From: Bacillota bacterium
GTDB lineage: Bacteria > Bacillota > Clostridia > Oscillospirales > Acutalibacteraceae
Reading direction: 5' to 3'
Assembly (NCBI GenBank): GCA_023412715.1
Contig: JAEZCC010000002.1
Coordinates: 62,001 to 126,000 of the forward strand
DNA: 64,000 bases
The notes below the pieces were generated by a model. The model made no database searches. It was not told the DNA's origin and worked only from the letters and a program-made list of their open reading frames with translations. Numbering within the stretch: position 1 is the stretch's first letter; every line of letters begins with the position of its first letter. This document shows, piece by piece, positions 51,936-61,509 of the stretch. Both the position numbers and the translations under genes were made by a program.

Positions 51936-53972
51936 CTATTTATAAAATTCAATTACGCTCATGTGATGTCCCCTGATTTCGGGGATAGTGAAAACGATGG
52001 TATGATTACACTGCCTAAAAGGAATATCGGTATTATTCGGAGCGCTATACACCCTTTTCACCGATTTAGGAATCTGCATAGTAATCGTAATGTTATATAA
52101 AGGTATCACTTCATCGACTATATCCAGCTTTTTGCATTTTCTTTGAGGAATGTAATGTAATATATGTAAAATCTGACGGTCTTTTTCTGTTTGTTCCATC
52201 AGGCTTGTAATAATAGTATTGGGGCCATTATGCTGCACTAATGGCTTCTCCAGCAGACGCGAAAGTTCATTTCGAAAAAGTCTTTTGTACCAGGGCGGTG
52301 CTGTATTTTGATAAGTTGAAAAGATAGGGTGCATAAAGTATGCGGTATTTGTCGTTTCCACAATGGCGGGATAAACCTCCTCACGGCCCGAGGGAGAATG
52401 CAGATGAGAGCAAAAATGTTCATAAGACCGGTTGAATACAGGTCGTATTGCCATCTGGACAAACGTTGCTTCAGGAGAGGATTTCACTTCAACCCCTTTG
52501 TCATACATCACGTGCTCTGAAGCGGACAAGCCTTTTGCCAAATGTCCTTTCGGCAAAATGAAATCAGGACTATAACGAGCATCGCCCACATATTCGACTG
52601 CTAAATCTTTAAGTGCAAAATCATTCCCTGTTGGATCAAGACCTGAACGGAAGCTTGCAATCACTTTGCCTCCGTTGGAAATGTAATTATGCAGCTTTTC
52701 CTTAAGAGTTTCATTAACCGGTATAACATCCGGTAAAATCAGCAGTTTATATCGGCTAAAGTCCATCTCACTATCAATTAAATCAAATTGCTGGCTCAAT
52801 TCCATTAACAGACGGGTTATTCCCTCCGAAGCACCAGGTATTTCTCCCGGAACACCCGTTGCGAAGAATTCCTCCGCAGTAAACACCCCTATTTCGGAAA
52901 CAGGGGTTGCTCCAAGACACCAAGGTTCCTTTTCCTCAACAGAACGATAAATTTCACCGATCTGCCGGTACATATCTGCATTCAATTTGCCCCAGTAATC
53001 CATCTGATCACCGATAATACATTTGCAGCCGTTGGCAAGCATAGAAAATACCTCATATTCCATTGCTGCCTTGTTCCGAAAAGCATGGAAATCCCCCCAT
53101 TCGGTATGAAAACGGCTGGTAAGGCCAAGACATTCCTTCCCGAAATTTCTCATATATTTTGCAGAAATGGGGAAATCCATATAGCCCCAGTCCGCTCCGG
53201 GCAACGATTCGAATGCAAAATAGGAATAATCTTTTATCACCGGTTTATCAACATAGCCCACATGACCTTTATTAAAGAATACGTTAAAATTAGGATTGAA
53301 AGTCTTGGCATAGGCCGTCAAATCTTCGACCATGTTATAATACGTAATTTGAGCAAATTTTTGCCGATCCGCTTTCTTCAAGGGATTAAGGCCTTTTTCT
53401 TTCATCATGCGCAGGCAGGTTGGACAACAACACTCGTTCATGAACGCTGCGTCAAACCAAACGCCCTCTGCTGGGATTGAAGACATTACTTCACCGAACT
53501 GTTTTTTTAGAAAGTCACGGTAAGACGTATTGATACAGAGATTTTTGTAAAACCCCGGCTCAAAATAACCCTTTCCTTTAAAATCCTGTAAAGCACCGTT
53601 TTCATCGATGCATATCCACCCCGGATGAGCGTCAGCAACCACCTTGTTCCAACGTATTGTCGTATAAAGATTTACCTGAATGTTATGCCTGTGGCAGGCT
53701 TCAGCCTGTTCCCGCAAGAGGTCCCGATGGCATAAATGCGGATGGACCATTTGCGGAAATATTTTTGAATCGTAGTAAAGGTTACCATGATGACAACAAC
53801 TGAATAATGTTATTGAGTTAACGTGCGCATTTTCGAGCGTGGTAGCGAATTCCTCGGCGTCAAATTCCGAACAAACCCCTTCAATCTGTTCGCTGGTATG
53901 AAAATCGAGATGTATTTGCCGTGATGCAATTTTGCCAAATTGATCCACTAATTCTCTTTGAATTTTATTCAC
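51936..53972 (-). CDS. Putative glycosidase (GHL6-type barrel with beta-galactosidase trimerisation-like domain)
   Basis: A 678-residue cytoplasmic protein. The N-terminal barrel (about 1-340) has IHLDFHTSEQIEGVCSEFD, SITLFSCCHHGNLYYDSK, NVNLYTTIRWN-like HNIQVNLYTTIRWNK and WFDAAFMNECCCPTC, the pattern of hypothetical glycosyl hydrolase 6. A middle alpha/beta domain (about 365-560) resembles the GH42 trimerisation domain (YKLLILPDVIPVNETLKEKL). A beta-rich tail follows. The GTG start directly abuts AAGGAGG; an ATT codon 9 bases beyond it would be better spaced. Substrate unknown; the importer next to it suggests an oligosaccharide. Confidence 0.8.
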   Translation of the reverse strand: MNKIQRELVDQFGKIASRQIHLDFHTSEQIEGVCSEFDAEEFATTLENAHVNSITLFSCCHHGNLYYDSKIFPQMVHPHLCHRDLLREQAEACHRHNIQVNLYTTIRWNKVVADAHPGWICIDENGALQDFKGKGYFEPGFYKNLCINTSYRDFLKKQFGEVMSSIPAEGVWFDAAFMNECCCPTCLRMMKEKGLNPLKKADRQKFAQITYYNMVEDLTAYAKTFNPNFNVFFNKGHVGYVDKPVIKDYSYFAFESLPGADWGYMDFPISAKYMRNFGKECLGLTSRFHTEWGDFHAFRNKAAMEYEVFSMLANGCKCIIGDQMDYWGKLNADMYRQIGEIYRSVEEKEPWCLGATPVSEIGVFTAEEFFATGVPGEIPGASEGITRLLMELSQQFDLIDSEMDFSRYKLLILPDVIPVNETLKEKLHNYISNGGKVIASFRSGLDPTGNDFALKDLAVEYVGDARYSPDFILPKGHLAKGLSASEHVMYDKGVEVKSSPEATFVQMAIRPVFNRSYEHFCSHLHSPSGREEVYPAIVETTNTAYFMHPIFSTYQNTAPPWYKRLFRNELSRLLEKPLVQHNGPNTIITSLMEQTEKDRQILHILHYIPQRKCKKLDIVDEVIPLYNITITMQIPKSVKRVYSAPNNTDIPFRQCNHTIVFTIPEIRGHHMSVIEFYK

Positions 53973-54035
53973 CCTCCTTATAGTCTATCGTATTTTTATT
54001 CAACTCATCTATAATTCCCAATCAACTTATCTTGT

Positions 54036-54064
54036 ATTATAGCTTGTATGATACCGTATGGGAA
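54036..54064 (-). promoter_or_regulatory. Candidate promoter of the GHL6-importer operon
   Basis: On the minus strand TATAAT (54036-54041) lies 17 bases after TTCCCA (54059-54064), a poor -35. Good -10 with weak -35 is typical of promoters that need an activator, which would suit the divergent YesN-type regulator. The rest of 53973-54301 shows no gene. Confidence 0.5.
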
Positions 54065-54301
54065 TGTAATGATTTTGGATCACTAAGAAATATTTTGGAT
54101 GTGTTTCACTAAAATTAATATCTTTAAAACTATTTTTTAAGTACTATTTTGTGAAAAAACAACTAGTAGGTGCAACCAGGGTCCACTTAAAAAGGTGCCT
54201 TACGCGAGTCCAAAAAGGACATAACCAAAAAGATCGCTTGATTGAAGCTGCCAGCCATATTGTCAACCCTAGAGCATACCAATAAGCAAAATTCTGCGAA
54301 C

Positions 54302-54331
54302 TTGACAAAAAATATTAAAATGTGCTAGACT
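54302..54331 (+). promoter_or_regulatory. Promoter of the VOC protein and two-component genes
   Basis: TTGACA (54302-54307) and TAGACT (54326-54331) with an 18-base spacer, about 65 bases upstream of the VOC gene. CTCCAGA (54335-54341) and TCTGGAG (54377-54383) in the leader could pair and cover part of the GGAGGG ribosome site. Confidence 0.65.
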
Positions 54332-54399
54332 AGCTCCAGAGCTTTCGGAACTTATTCTACCCGATCAACTAGATATGTTCTGGAGGGTTTTATATAAAG

Positions 54400-54657
54400 A
54401 TGGAAAATAATATTTTTCTGAAAGATCTGGTAATTGAAGTATTTGAAAACCACAAAGCCGCATTGAAGAACGGTGCAATAGATCATATTGCGCTGAATGT
54501 AGTGGACATTGAAATTGCATTTGATTTTGTTCGTAAATTAGGCTATGAACTTATAAATAAAGAGATTCTTTACTTGTCATTCTGGAAAAAGGTTATACGA
54601 TTTTTTACAATAATCGGTCCAAATAAAGAAAAAGTAGAATTTAGCCAATATCTCTGA
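54400..54657 (+). CDS. Half-size VOC/glyoxalase-fold protein
   Basis: An 85-residue protein. IDHIALNVVDIEIAFDFVRKLGYELINKE and RFFTIIGPNKEKVEFSQYL match the last half of a VOC domain (usual full unit about 130 residues). Only one of the two beta-alpha-beta-beta-beta modules is present, so it would need to pair with itself. GGAGGG lies 12 bases before the ATG. It sits upstream of the sensor kinase, 135 bases apart; a sensory or enzymatic role is open. Confidence 0.65.
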   Translation: MENNIFLKDLVIEVFENHKAALKNGAIDHIALNVVDIEIAFDFVRKLGYELINKEILYLSFWKKVIRFFTIIGPNKEKVEFSQYL

Positions 54658-54792
54658 ATATTTCGAATGAAATGGTCAGTGTTTACACTGACCTACCTTT
54701 TGTTATACCCAATCTTTCTGATTTCAATCTATTGGGTTGTTTGGCATTAAATTGTGAATGGGTTGTATGCTGTTAAATAAGGGTATAGGGCT

Positions 54793-56583
54793 ATGAAAAA
54801 ATGGTATCGTAATTTGCCTCTTGTCTATAAGATTACTTTAATGTTTAGTCTCCTTATAGTGGTAATTATCTTAGCATTGACAAGTGTTATCCGTCCTATT
54901 TTTGAAAACGCTATGATGGAAACTGCCACTGAATCATATATGCAAAGATTCAGCCTGGTGTCGAACGCATGTTTGAAAATACTTGATAATTCTAGATATT
55001 TAACCACAATTTTATTTACAAATGATGATATGCAGACCTGGTTTAGCCAAGACAGTATTCCTAAACAGGAGAATGCTATCTATGCAAAATGTTTGCAACA
55101 GAGTATGAAAGCGGAAAAACAGCTCGACTATCTTAACGCTACTTGGGGTGACAATCAATTCAGCAGCATATCAGCTTTTAATAAAGCTGGTGATATGGTT
55201 AATACGAATAATGTCCGCAACAAATCCTGGAAATATTTTGAATTATATAATAAACTGAAATTTACTAATGAAGAGCAATGGATTGATTTATACGCATTAA
55301 ACACTAAAGGTTTACCGCTTTCAGGTATTGCATATATCCGACCATATCGTGACTATCGGACTGGAATCATTACAGGCCATATTTTAGTTGAATACCAGAA
55401 CGACTTTTTGAGTAATGATTTTGAACTATTACAATATGGGAAAGAAGGCAATTATATTGTAGCTGATCAGGATGGACAGGTTAAACTGACATCTGATCAC
55501 TCGTTCACCGGAAAAAACATTCGGGAAGAAGCTTTTTTTCGATGCATACTTGGCAATGAGTCCAAGGGACAGGTATTTGATATAGGCAATCAGCGTTATT
55601 ATGTTACATCAGCTTATATAAAAACGCTTAACTGGATTATGATTGGACTTATTCCAGAACAGAGTCTCACAAAGAAAGGCGACGCAATCACTCAGTCCGT
55701 TTATTTAATTGGCCTACTTGCTATTATAATAGCGGCCTCGATCAGCCTTTTTGTATCACATGGTATTACCCGTCAATTGACTTTTCTTGCTAAAACAATG
55801 AAACAGTTTGGCGAAGGCAATTTAAAAATGAGTGTTCCAATCCACTCGACAGACGAAATCGGATCACTATCAAAAACATTTAACAATATGGCTAATAAAA
55901 TTCAGCAACTGGTGGATCAAATTTACCGAGAACAGCGCGATAAAAGGAAATTCGAATTTTCTGCGATGCAAGCACAAATTCATCCTCACTTCCTATATAA
56001 CACCTTAAACAGTGTAAGCTCGTTGATCAAGTTAAATAAAACGAATGACGCTTTTAAGATGATTTTGGCTATCGGAACATTTTATCGTACGGCTTTAAGT
56101 AATGGAAATACAATTATCCCTATAATGGATGAAATTTTGAATATCAAGAGCTATATCGAAATCCAGACTTTTCGATATCGTGAAAAGATTAAATACGATA
56201 TATGTATTGATAAAGAAATTATGCAGGAACAGATCGTAAAATTCACATTGCAGCCTTTGGTAGAAAATGCAATTTACCATGGAGTGAAACTAATCGATGG
56301 CTGCGGCCTTATACGCATCTATGATAAGGTTGAGGATAGCCGAATTATAATTTGCGTCCAGGATAACGGTGTTGGCATACCCGCTGAAAAAATTTCCGGA
56401 TTGCTTTCGGATAATGCTGCGTTAGGACAAACATCATATGGACTGTTTAGTGTACATCAGCGCCTGAAGTTATATTTTGGACCAGAATATGGTCTTCAGA
56501 TTGAGAGTGTACAAGGAGTTGGCACCACGATATCTGTTTTCATTCCGCGCAGCTTCGGGAAAGGACAGTTAAATGAAAATTAA
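54793..56583 (+). CDS. YesM-type sensor histidine kinase
   Basis: A 596-residue membrane kinase: helix near 13-32, extracellular Cache-like sensor to about residue 295, second helix (VYLIGLLAIIIAASISLFVS), a HAMP domain around 320-375, the phosphoacceptor region QAQIHPHFLYNTLNSV (His near 397-399) and an ATPase domain with QPLVENAIYHGV and VQDNGVGIP. Its stop overlaps the response regulator start by 11 bases. Kinases of this family sense extracellular sugars and switch on CUT1 importer operons such as the divergent one at 48775-53972. Confidence 0.94.
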   Translation: MKKWYRNLPLVYKITLMFSLLIVVIILALTSVIRPIFENAMMETATESYMQRFSLVSNACLKILDNSRYLTTILFTNDDMQTWFSQDSIPKQENAIYAKCLQQSMKAEKQLDYLNATWGDNQFSSISAFNKAGDMVNTNNVRNKSWKYFELYNKLKFTNEEQWIDLYALNTKGLPLSGIAYIRPYRDYRTGIITGHILVEYQNDFLSNDFELLQYGKEGNYIVADQDGQVKLTSDHSFTGKNIREEAFFRCILGNESKGQVFDIGNQRYYVTSAYIKTLNWIMIGLIPEQSLTKKGDAITQSVYLIGLLAIIIAASISLFVSHGITRQLTFLAKTMKQFGEGNLKMSVPIHSTDEIGSLSKTFNNMANKIQQLVDQIYREQRDKRKFEFSAMQAQIHPHFLYNTLNSVSSLIKLNKTNDAFKMILAIGTFYRTALSNGNTIIPIMDEILNIKSYIEIQTFRYREKIKYDICIDKEIMQEQIVKFTLQPLVENAIYHGVKLIDGCGLIRIYDKVEDSRIIICVQDNGVGIPAEKISGLLSDNAALGQTSYGLFSVHQRLKLYFGPEYGLQIESVQGVGTTISVFIPRSFGKGQLNEN

Positions 56584-58165
56584 AGTACTTATCGTCGATG
56601 ACGAGTATTTGCAGAGGGGAATGTTAAAATGCGCGATAGACTGGGATAAACTGGATATGGAAATTGTGGGTGAAGCGGTTGATGGAAAGGAAGCACTTGA
56701 TATATCTAAAAAGATCAACCCGGATATTGTTATAATGGATATTAATATTCCTTACTGCAACGGAATAGAGGTTTCTAAAAGAATACGACAAAGGAATCCT
56801 GACACTCAAATCATTATTCTTACAGCATATGGTCAATTTGATTATGCTCGGGATGCACTGCAGCTCGGTGCTGTAAGTTACATTTTAAAGCCGCTCGATC
56901 CTGCCGAAATGGCATTTCGACTTGCTAACTGCGCAAAAAAGCTAAGAAGTAGCTGGGGCCAAAAAGAAAAAATGGAACTACTTCAGCTGCAAAAAAAACA
57001 AATTCAAAAGGAACATTTTCTCTTAAAATTGCTTACGGCCCCAGTATGCGGTGAGGAAGATGTTGAAAATGTTTTGAAAAAATATGGGATCGATAAACAA
57101 AACAAAATCTGCGTTTTGGATTTGTATTTATATCAAAATTCTGGGGATTATGCATTAATAGATGCAATTGAAGATATTATTGAAGAATTTTTTTCAACCT
57201 GTGAACTACTCCATATGGACAATGACTTTATTGAAATTCTTTTTTTTAAATCAAAGCCAGATGGATTTAATATTTTAGCGCAAAACCTTAGAAACAGGAT
57301 CAATCATGAATACAGCGGCCAAAACCGATTATGCGGTGGCATCAGTCACATACATAACGGAGCATTGGATTTATATTATGCTTATCAGGAAGCGCGTGTC
57401 GCTCGCAATCAATCCATTCCCTGCGGGCGACTTTTGAGTTACGAACCGCCTCACTTCCTTTCTTTTTTAAAAAAGGGATACTACAATCCTGAGAGTTTAC
57501 TAAATTTGTTAAGAGCAAAAAAGTATGAAGATGCTCTTTCAATGATACACAACTGTTTTGAGAAGTCGGATTCTTCGCAATTAAGCTTTGCTATCGCAAC
57601 TGATATGCTTTTAAATTTTTCGCTTTTCCTTATGGAACTTGGCATAGATATTTCAGAAAAAATGTCAGATGAACACAAGTTGATCTCCCATCTTAATGAA
57701 TTGGGTAAATTTCAGGATGTAGAACAAGAATTGTGCAACTTTCTGAAAACTGGAATAGAGTTAATTGAAAAACGTCTTCCACCATCTACAAAACGTAAGG
57801 TAGAGGATGCATGCAGATTTATTGACCATAATTACACGCGATCGGATCTATCTCTTAATTTGGTGGCTAAGGAGGTCGGGGTTAACCCTAGTTACCTGAG
57901 CAATATTTTTAAAAACGAATGTGGCTGTTCTCTGACACGCTATATAATGAAAATTCGTCTTGAAAATGCACGTCGAAAAATAGACAGGGATCCATCAATT
58001 CCTGTATCGGTACTTGCAGAAGAAGTTGGATATACGGATATGTACTATTTCAGTAAAATATTTAAAAAGCAGTTTGGAATTTCCCCGTCAAAATATATAG
58101 GCTATAAAAGAAAGCCAATAAGACCATGTCCAGATAGTGCAGGAAATACCTCCATTGTTAGGTAA
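56573..58165 (+). CDS. YesN-type response regulator with AraC DNA-binding domain
   Basis: A 530-residue regulator. The receiver domain (1-125) has VDDEYLQRG acidic residues, phosphoacceptor Asp in IVIMDINIPYCNG and the conserved Lys in YILKPLDP. A long middle region follows, then a C-terminal AraC double helix-turn-helix (about 420-515): SLNLVAKEVGVNPSYLSNIFKNECG and SVLAEEVGYTDMYYFSKIFKKQFGISP. It is cotranscribed with the sensor and probably activates the divergent GHL6-importer operon. Confidence 0.94.
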   Translation: MKIKVLIVDDEYLQRGMLKCAIDWDKLDMEIVGEAVDGKEALDISKKINPDIVIMDINIPYCNGIEVSKRIRQRNPDTQIIILTAYGQFDYARDALQLGAVSYILKPLDPAEMAFRLANCAKKLRSSWGQKEKMELLQLQKKQIQKEHFLLKLLTAPVCGEEDVENVLKKYGIDKQNKICVLDLYLYQNSGDYALIDAIEDIIEEFFSTCELLHMDNDFIEILFFKSKPDGFNILAQNLRNRINHEYSGQNRLCGGISHIHNGALDLYYAYQEARVARNQSIPCGRLLSYEPPHFLSFLKKGYYNPESLLNLLRAKKYEDALSMIHNCFEKSDSSQLSFAIATDMLLNFSLFLMELGIDISEKMSDEHKLISHLNELGKFQDVEQELCNFLKTGIELIEKRLPPSTKRKVEDACRFIDHNYTRSDLSLNLVAKEVGVNPSYLSNIFKNECGCSLTRYIMKIRLENARRKIDRDPSIPVSVLAEEVGYTDMYYFSKIFKKQFGISPSKYIGYKRKPIRPCPDSAGNTSIVR

Positions 58166-58242
58166 GGTATAAAAAGAGAATTGAGTTTTTATTATGGCAG
58201 AAAAAAAGAAAAGTAAGTTGCGTCGATAATTGAAAACATAGA

Positions 58243-58407
58243 ATGAAAAGCATGAATAATGTCGACGAATTTGTGAAGATGTTGAACATTGAAACAGTTC
58301 AAGCAGCCTCCGACGCGGGACTTGACAAAGTACTGGGCTGCTCCGAACATGTCTACAAAAACAAAACCGAAACAGGATTGTCCCTCTTCAGAATATCTCC
58401 GCCGTAG
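58243..58407 (+). pseudogene. Short frame resembling an HPr-kinase-type N-terminal domain
   Basis: A 54-codon frame, VDEFVKMLNIETVQAASDAG then LDKVLGCSEHVYKNKTETGL. Its spacing recalls the N-terminal domain of HPr kinase/phosphorylase (VKxxxExxNLExI, then a xRPGLxxxGxF turn). It ends at TAG with no catalytic domain after it. The resemblance is weak and it may be chance. Confidence 0.25.
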
Positions 58408-58851
58408 TGAGACTAAACACCGTCCATTTCAACGGATTGGCACAAAAAAGGCGACACGTGGCTACTGATACTAATCTGAACGGCAGGAAGAGCGTGCCGA
58501 GGATCTTTCGATAAAATACCGGCTGATTATACCCAATGTGTTGAAAGTCCTGGGACATGCAAGGATATCCTAATTGCGTCCGTCGATGACCTGTCGAGGC
58601 TTTTGGAAACCATACAATACCCAAAACGAAAGTGCCGCATGCATTATCCACGAGATCCGTTCTTCTTAGCCCGGAGTATATGCCTGCAGAGGCCCCAAGC
58701 AGTTTACTGCGGATTTAAAGGCAATTTCAGGGCCGCAAGAGTAGTCTTGATAAAATATTTTCCTTTTCATGGAATGCATCATTCAATACAATTTTCAGAA
58801 ATCCGACCTCTATGCAACAACCGGCTGAAAAATAAGATAGCTAATATATAG

Positions 58852-58875
58852 GACATGGTGATTTATCACTATGTC
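58852..58875 (+). terminator. Candidate terminator
   Basis: GACATGGTGAT and ATCACTATGTC pair over 11 positions with one mismatch and a 2-base loop, followed by TGTATTTTTA. It could end read-through from the two-component operon. Confidence 0.5.
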
Positions 58876-59157
58876 TGTATTTTTATAGTTTGATACGTCT
58901 TGTATACCTCAATGTCAAGTAATAATTGCGGTTACCCGTTTCATTTTCATGCACTTCTTTAATTGAACTGCCCTGGAATGTTCCAAAAATCTATTCCAAA
59001 TCACAGTCTACACTTTGAAAACAGTTCCCTGAAAATTAAATTCATTTTGCGGCGGCCACAGGACCAATCCCTGGCATTTCACATCAACGGGGACGAAGGC
59101 GGCCGGAAGCCATTCAAATCAGTTACGTATTTTAGACTTTTGTTATTTTCTATCGGA

Positions 59158-59186
59158 TAGACAAGACACTGATCCGATGCTAGGAT
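59158..59186 (+). promoter_or_regulatory. Candidate promoter of the iron-type importer
   Basis: TAGACA (59158-59163) and TAGGAT (59181-59186), 17-base spacer, about 35 bases upstream of the gene. ATCGGAT (59152-59158) and ATCCGAT (59172-59178) form an inverted repeat across the -35 region and spacer, a possible operator. Neither promoter box is strong. Confidence 0.45.
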
Positions 59187-59220
59187 TGATATAAATTTAG
59201 AGCTTCAAGGGGGAATATTT

Positions 59221-60312
59221 ATGAAAAAGGTAAAAAAAATCATGGCACTTGCCGCTACGGCTCTCATGTTCGGCTCTGTGTTCGCGGGCTGCGGGAGCGG
59301 TTCGGGAGCCACTTCCGCTTCCGGCAGCGCTTCGGCGGCGGCGTCAGGCGGTGCGTCCGCTTCCTCGGATAAAACGCTGACTCTCTACACTCCGGACTCG
59401 GAAAGCCTGATCAACGCTACGGTCCCGAACTTTGAAAAGGACACCGGTATCAAGGTCAACGTCATCACCGCCGGCACGGGCGAACTGGAAAAACGCATCC
59501 AGTCGGAGAAAAACAGCCCGCAGGGCGATGTCCTCTGGGGCGCCGATTCTACGATGCTGGAACCGATGAAAGACCTTTTTGCGCCTTATGTCTCCAAAGA
59601 GAACGATAACATGAACGATCAATACAAAAACAAGGACGGCATCTTCTCGCCCGTAGTGGCCGACGGCACAGTGATTCTTGTCAATACGGACATCATCGGC
59701 AACATCAAGGTGGAAGGCTGGAAGGATATCCTGAATCCCGAACTGAAGGGAAAAATCGCTTTCTGCGACCCCACCAACTCCAGTTCCGCGTTTGAGCAGC
59801 TTGTCAACATGCTGTATGACATGGGCAAAGACAACGACCCGAATTCCGACGAGGCGTGGCAGTATGTGGACCAGTTCATCAAAAACCTCGACGGAAAAAT
59901 CGCCAGCAGCTCCGGCACGGTCCATAAGAGTGTCGCGGACGGCGAATACCCGGTGGGGCTGAGCTGGGAAGACCCTTGCGTGCAGTACGTCAAGAACGGC
60001 GCGCACGTAAAGGTCGTCTACCCGAAAGAGGGGGCTATCTTCACCGACCAGACGGTGCAGATCATCAAAAACTGCAAGCACCCCGACAACGCGAAGCTGT
60101 TTGTCGATTACCTGCTTTCTGAAAAAATGCAGAATATCTTCGGTTCGCAACTGACCAACCGTCCGCTTCGCAAAAACGTAAAACTTGCATCTTACATGAA
60201 GCCGTTCTCTGAGATGACGATGATGACGAAGTACGACCCGGCATTCGTCGGACAGAACAAGCAGCAGATCATCAGCAAGTGGGGCGACCATCTGACGCAG
60301 GCACAGGGCTAA
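59221..60312 (+). CDS. Ferric-iron/phosphonate-type ABC solute-binding lipoprotein (FbpA superfamily)
   Basis: A 363-residue lipoprotein: lipobox SVFAGC, Ser/Ala-rich linker, then LTLYTPDSESLINATVPNFEKDTGIKVNVITAGTGELEKRI, GDVLWGADSTM and NRPLRKNVKL, the layout of FbpA/AfuA and 2-aminoethylphosphonate-binding proteins. GGGGG lies 7 bases before the ATG. The tyrosine pair that binds iron in FbpA is not evident, so a non-iron ligand is possible. Confidence 0.9.
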   Translation: MKKVKKIMALAATALMFGSVFAGCGSGSGATSASGSASAAASGGASASSDKTLTLYTPDSESLINATVPNFEKDTGIKVNVITAGTGELEKRIQSEKNSPQGDVLWGADSTMLEPMKDLFAPYVSKENDNMNDQYKNKDGIFSPVVADGTVILVNTDIIGNIKVEGWKDILNPELKGKIAFCDPTNSSSAFEQLVNMLYDMGKDNDPNSDEAWQYVDQFIKNLDGKIASSSGTVHKSVADGEYPVGLSWEDPCVQYVKNGAHVKVVYPKEGAIFTDQTVQIIKNCKHPDNAKLFVDYLLSEKMQNIFGSQLTNRPLRKNVKLASYMKPFSEMTMMTKYDPAFVGQNKQQIISKWGDHLTQAQG

Positions 60313-60319
60313 GTTTGTG

Positions 60320-60363
60320 AAAAGGGCTTTGCCGTGACAGTCTCCGCTGCAGCAAGGCCCTTT
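60320..60363 (+). terminator. Stem-loop after the binding-protein gene
   Basis: AAAGGGCTTTGC and GCAAGGCCCTTT pair with one bulge around a loop of about 20 bases; CGCATATCTTTT follows. It lies between binding protein and ATPase genes and probably thins read-through, keeping binding protein in excess. Confidence 0.65.
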
Positions 60364-60396
60364 CGCATATCTTTTAGAGTTTAATGAGGTAATGCA

Positions 60397-61509
60397 ATGA
60401 GTGTTTCAATCAGCATTGAAAACGTGGTAAAGAAATATGGGAACGACACCGTCATCAAAGGACTGTCGCTGGACGTGAATCCCGGCGAGTTCTTTACCCT
60501 TCTGGGCCCATCGGGATGCGGAAAAACGACACTGCTGAGAATGATCATCGGCTTCAATACGATTGAGGGCGGCGTCATCCGCATCGGCGGTCGGGCGGTA
60601 AATAACATTCCCGCCAACAAACGCAACATCGGGATGGTGTTTCAGAACTACGCGGTTTTCCCACACATGTCGGTTGCCAAAAACGTGGCTTTCGGGCTGA
60701 AAAACCGCAAGGTCCCAAAAGAAGAAATCCGTGAAAAAGTGGGCAACATCCTTCATACGGTCAAAATAGACCATCTGAAGGACCGCATGCCGGCTCAGCT
60801 TTCCGGTGGGCAGCAGCAGCGTGTTGCCCTCGCCCGGGCCATCGTCATCCAGCCCGCCGTCCTTCTGATGGATGAACCCCTTTCCAATCTGGATGCAAAG
60901 CTTCGTGTGGAGATGCGCAACGCAATTAAATCCATACAGAACAAAATCGGAATTACCACGGTCTACGTCACCCACGACCAGGAAGAGGCTTTGGCAGTTT
61001 CGGATCGGATCGCCGTCATGAATGGCGGCGTGATCCAGCAGATCGGCAAACCGAAAGAAATCTACCAGAGGCCCGCCAATCTGTTCGTTTCCACATTCAT
61101 TGGCCTTTCCAACGTACTGGAAGGGTTTGTAAAAATCGGTCCCGACGGGCGCAGAATGCTTCTGTTCCAAGGCGACAGATACGAGGTTGGCATGGACACC
61201 CTTGCGGACACCGTCCGCGACGGGCAAAAGGTCAAAGTGTCCGTCAGACCCGAGGAATTCGATATCGGCCGGGAAGGACCGGGCCTGTGTGCCATTATTG
61301 AAAACTCAGTCTTTCTCGGTCTGAGCACCCACTATTTCATCCGGCTGGAAAACGAAAACGGCGCTGAAGCCGAGGTGATCCAATATTCGGACGATCAGCA
61401 GATTCTCCCGAACGGAACAAAGGTGATACTCACGGTAAAGCCGTCCCGGATCAATCTGTTCGACTGCGAGCGTGGCGATTCGCTGATTAAAGGAGTGACG
61501 AAGTCATGA
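60397..61509 (+). CDS. Ferric-iron-type ABC ATPase (FbpC/PotA-like)
   Basis: A 370-residue ATPase: Walker A GPSGCGKTT, Q-loop MVFQNYAVFPHMSV, signature LSGGQQQR, Walker B VLLMDEP, switch VTHDQEEA, then a TOBE domain. It overlaps the permease start by 4 bases (ATGA), so the two are translationally coupled. Confidence 0.93.
   Translation: MSVSISIENVVKKYGNDTVIKGLSLDVNPGEFFTLLGPSGCGKTTLLRMIIGFNTIEGGVIRIGGRAVNNIPANKRNIGMVFQNYAVFPHMSVAKNVAFGLKNRKVPKEEIREKVGNILHTVKIDHLKDRMPAQLSGGQQQRVALARAIVIQPAVLLMDEPLSNLDAKLRVEMRNAIKSIQNKIGITTVYVTHDQEEALAVSDRIAVMNGGVIQQIGKPKEIYQRPANLFVSTFIGLSNVLEGFVKIGPDGRRMLLFQGDRYEVGMDTLADTVRDGQKVKVSVRPEEFDIGREGPGLCAIIENSVFLGLSTHYFIRLENENGAEAEVIQYSDDQQILPNGTKVILTVKPSRINLFDCERGDSLIKGVTKS

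Larger units (their letters stand above)
58166..59157. other. Long stretch of decayed DNA between two modules
   Basis: No intact gene is convincing. Several short frames (for example 58603-58851 and 58963-59160 on the plus strand) lack ribosome sites and family resemblance. Small coding-like islands, a 54-codon frame at 58243-58407 and IASVDDLSRLLETIQYPKRK near 58575-58640, suggest pseudogene remains. Confidence 0.5.

Noticed and set aside
58603..59160. Short plus-strand frames upstream of the iron-type importer
   Set aside because: Weak starts, unlike any family, and they overlap hairpins and a promoter candidate.
59344..60291. 315-codon minus-strand frame
   Set aside because: Antisense to the FbpA-type binding protein; shadow of its codon pattern.
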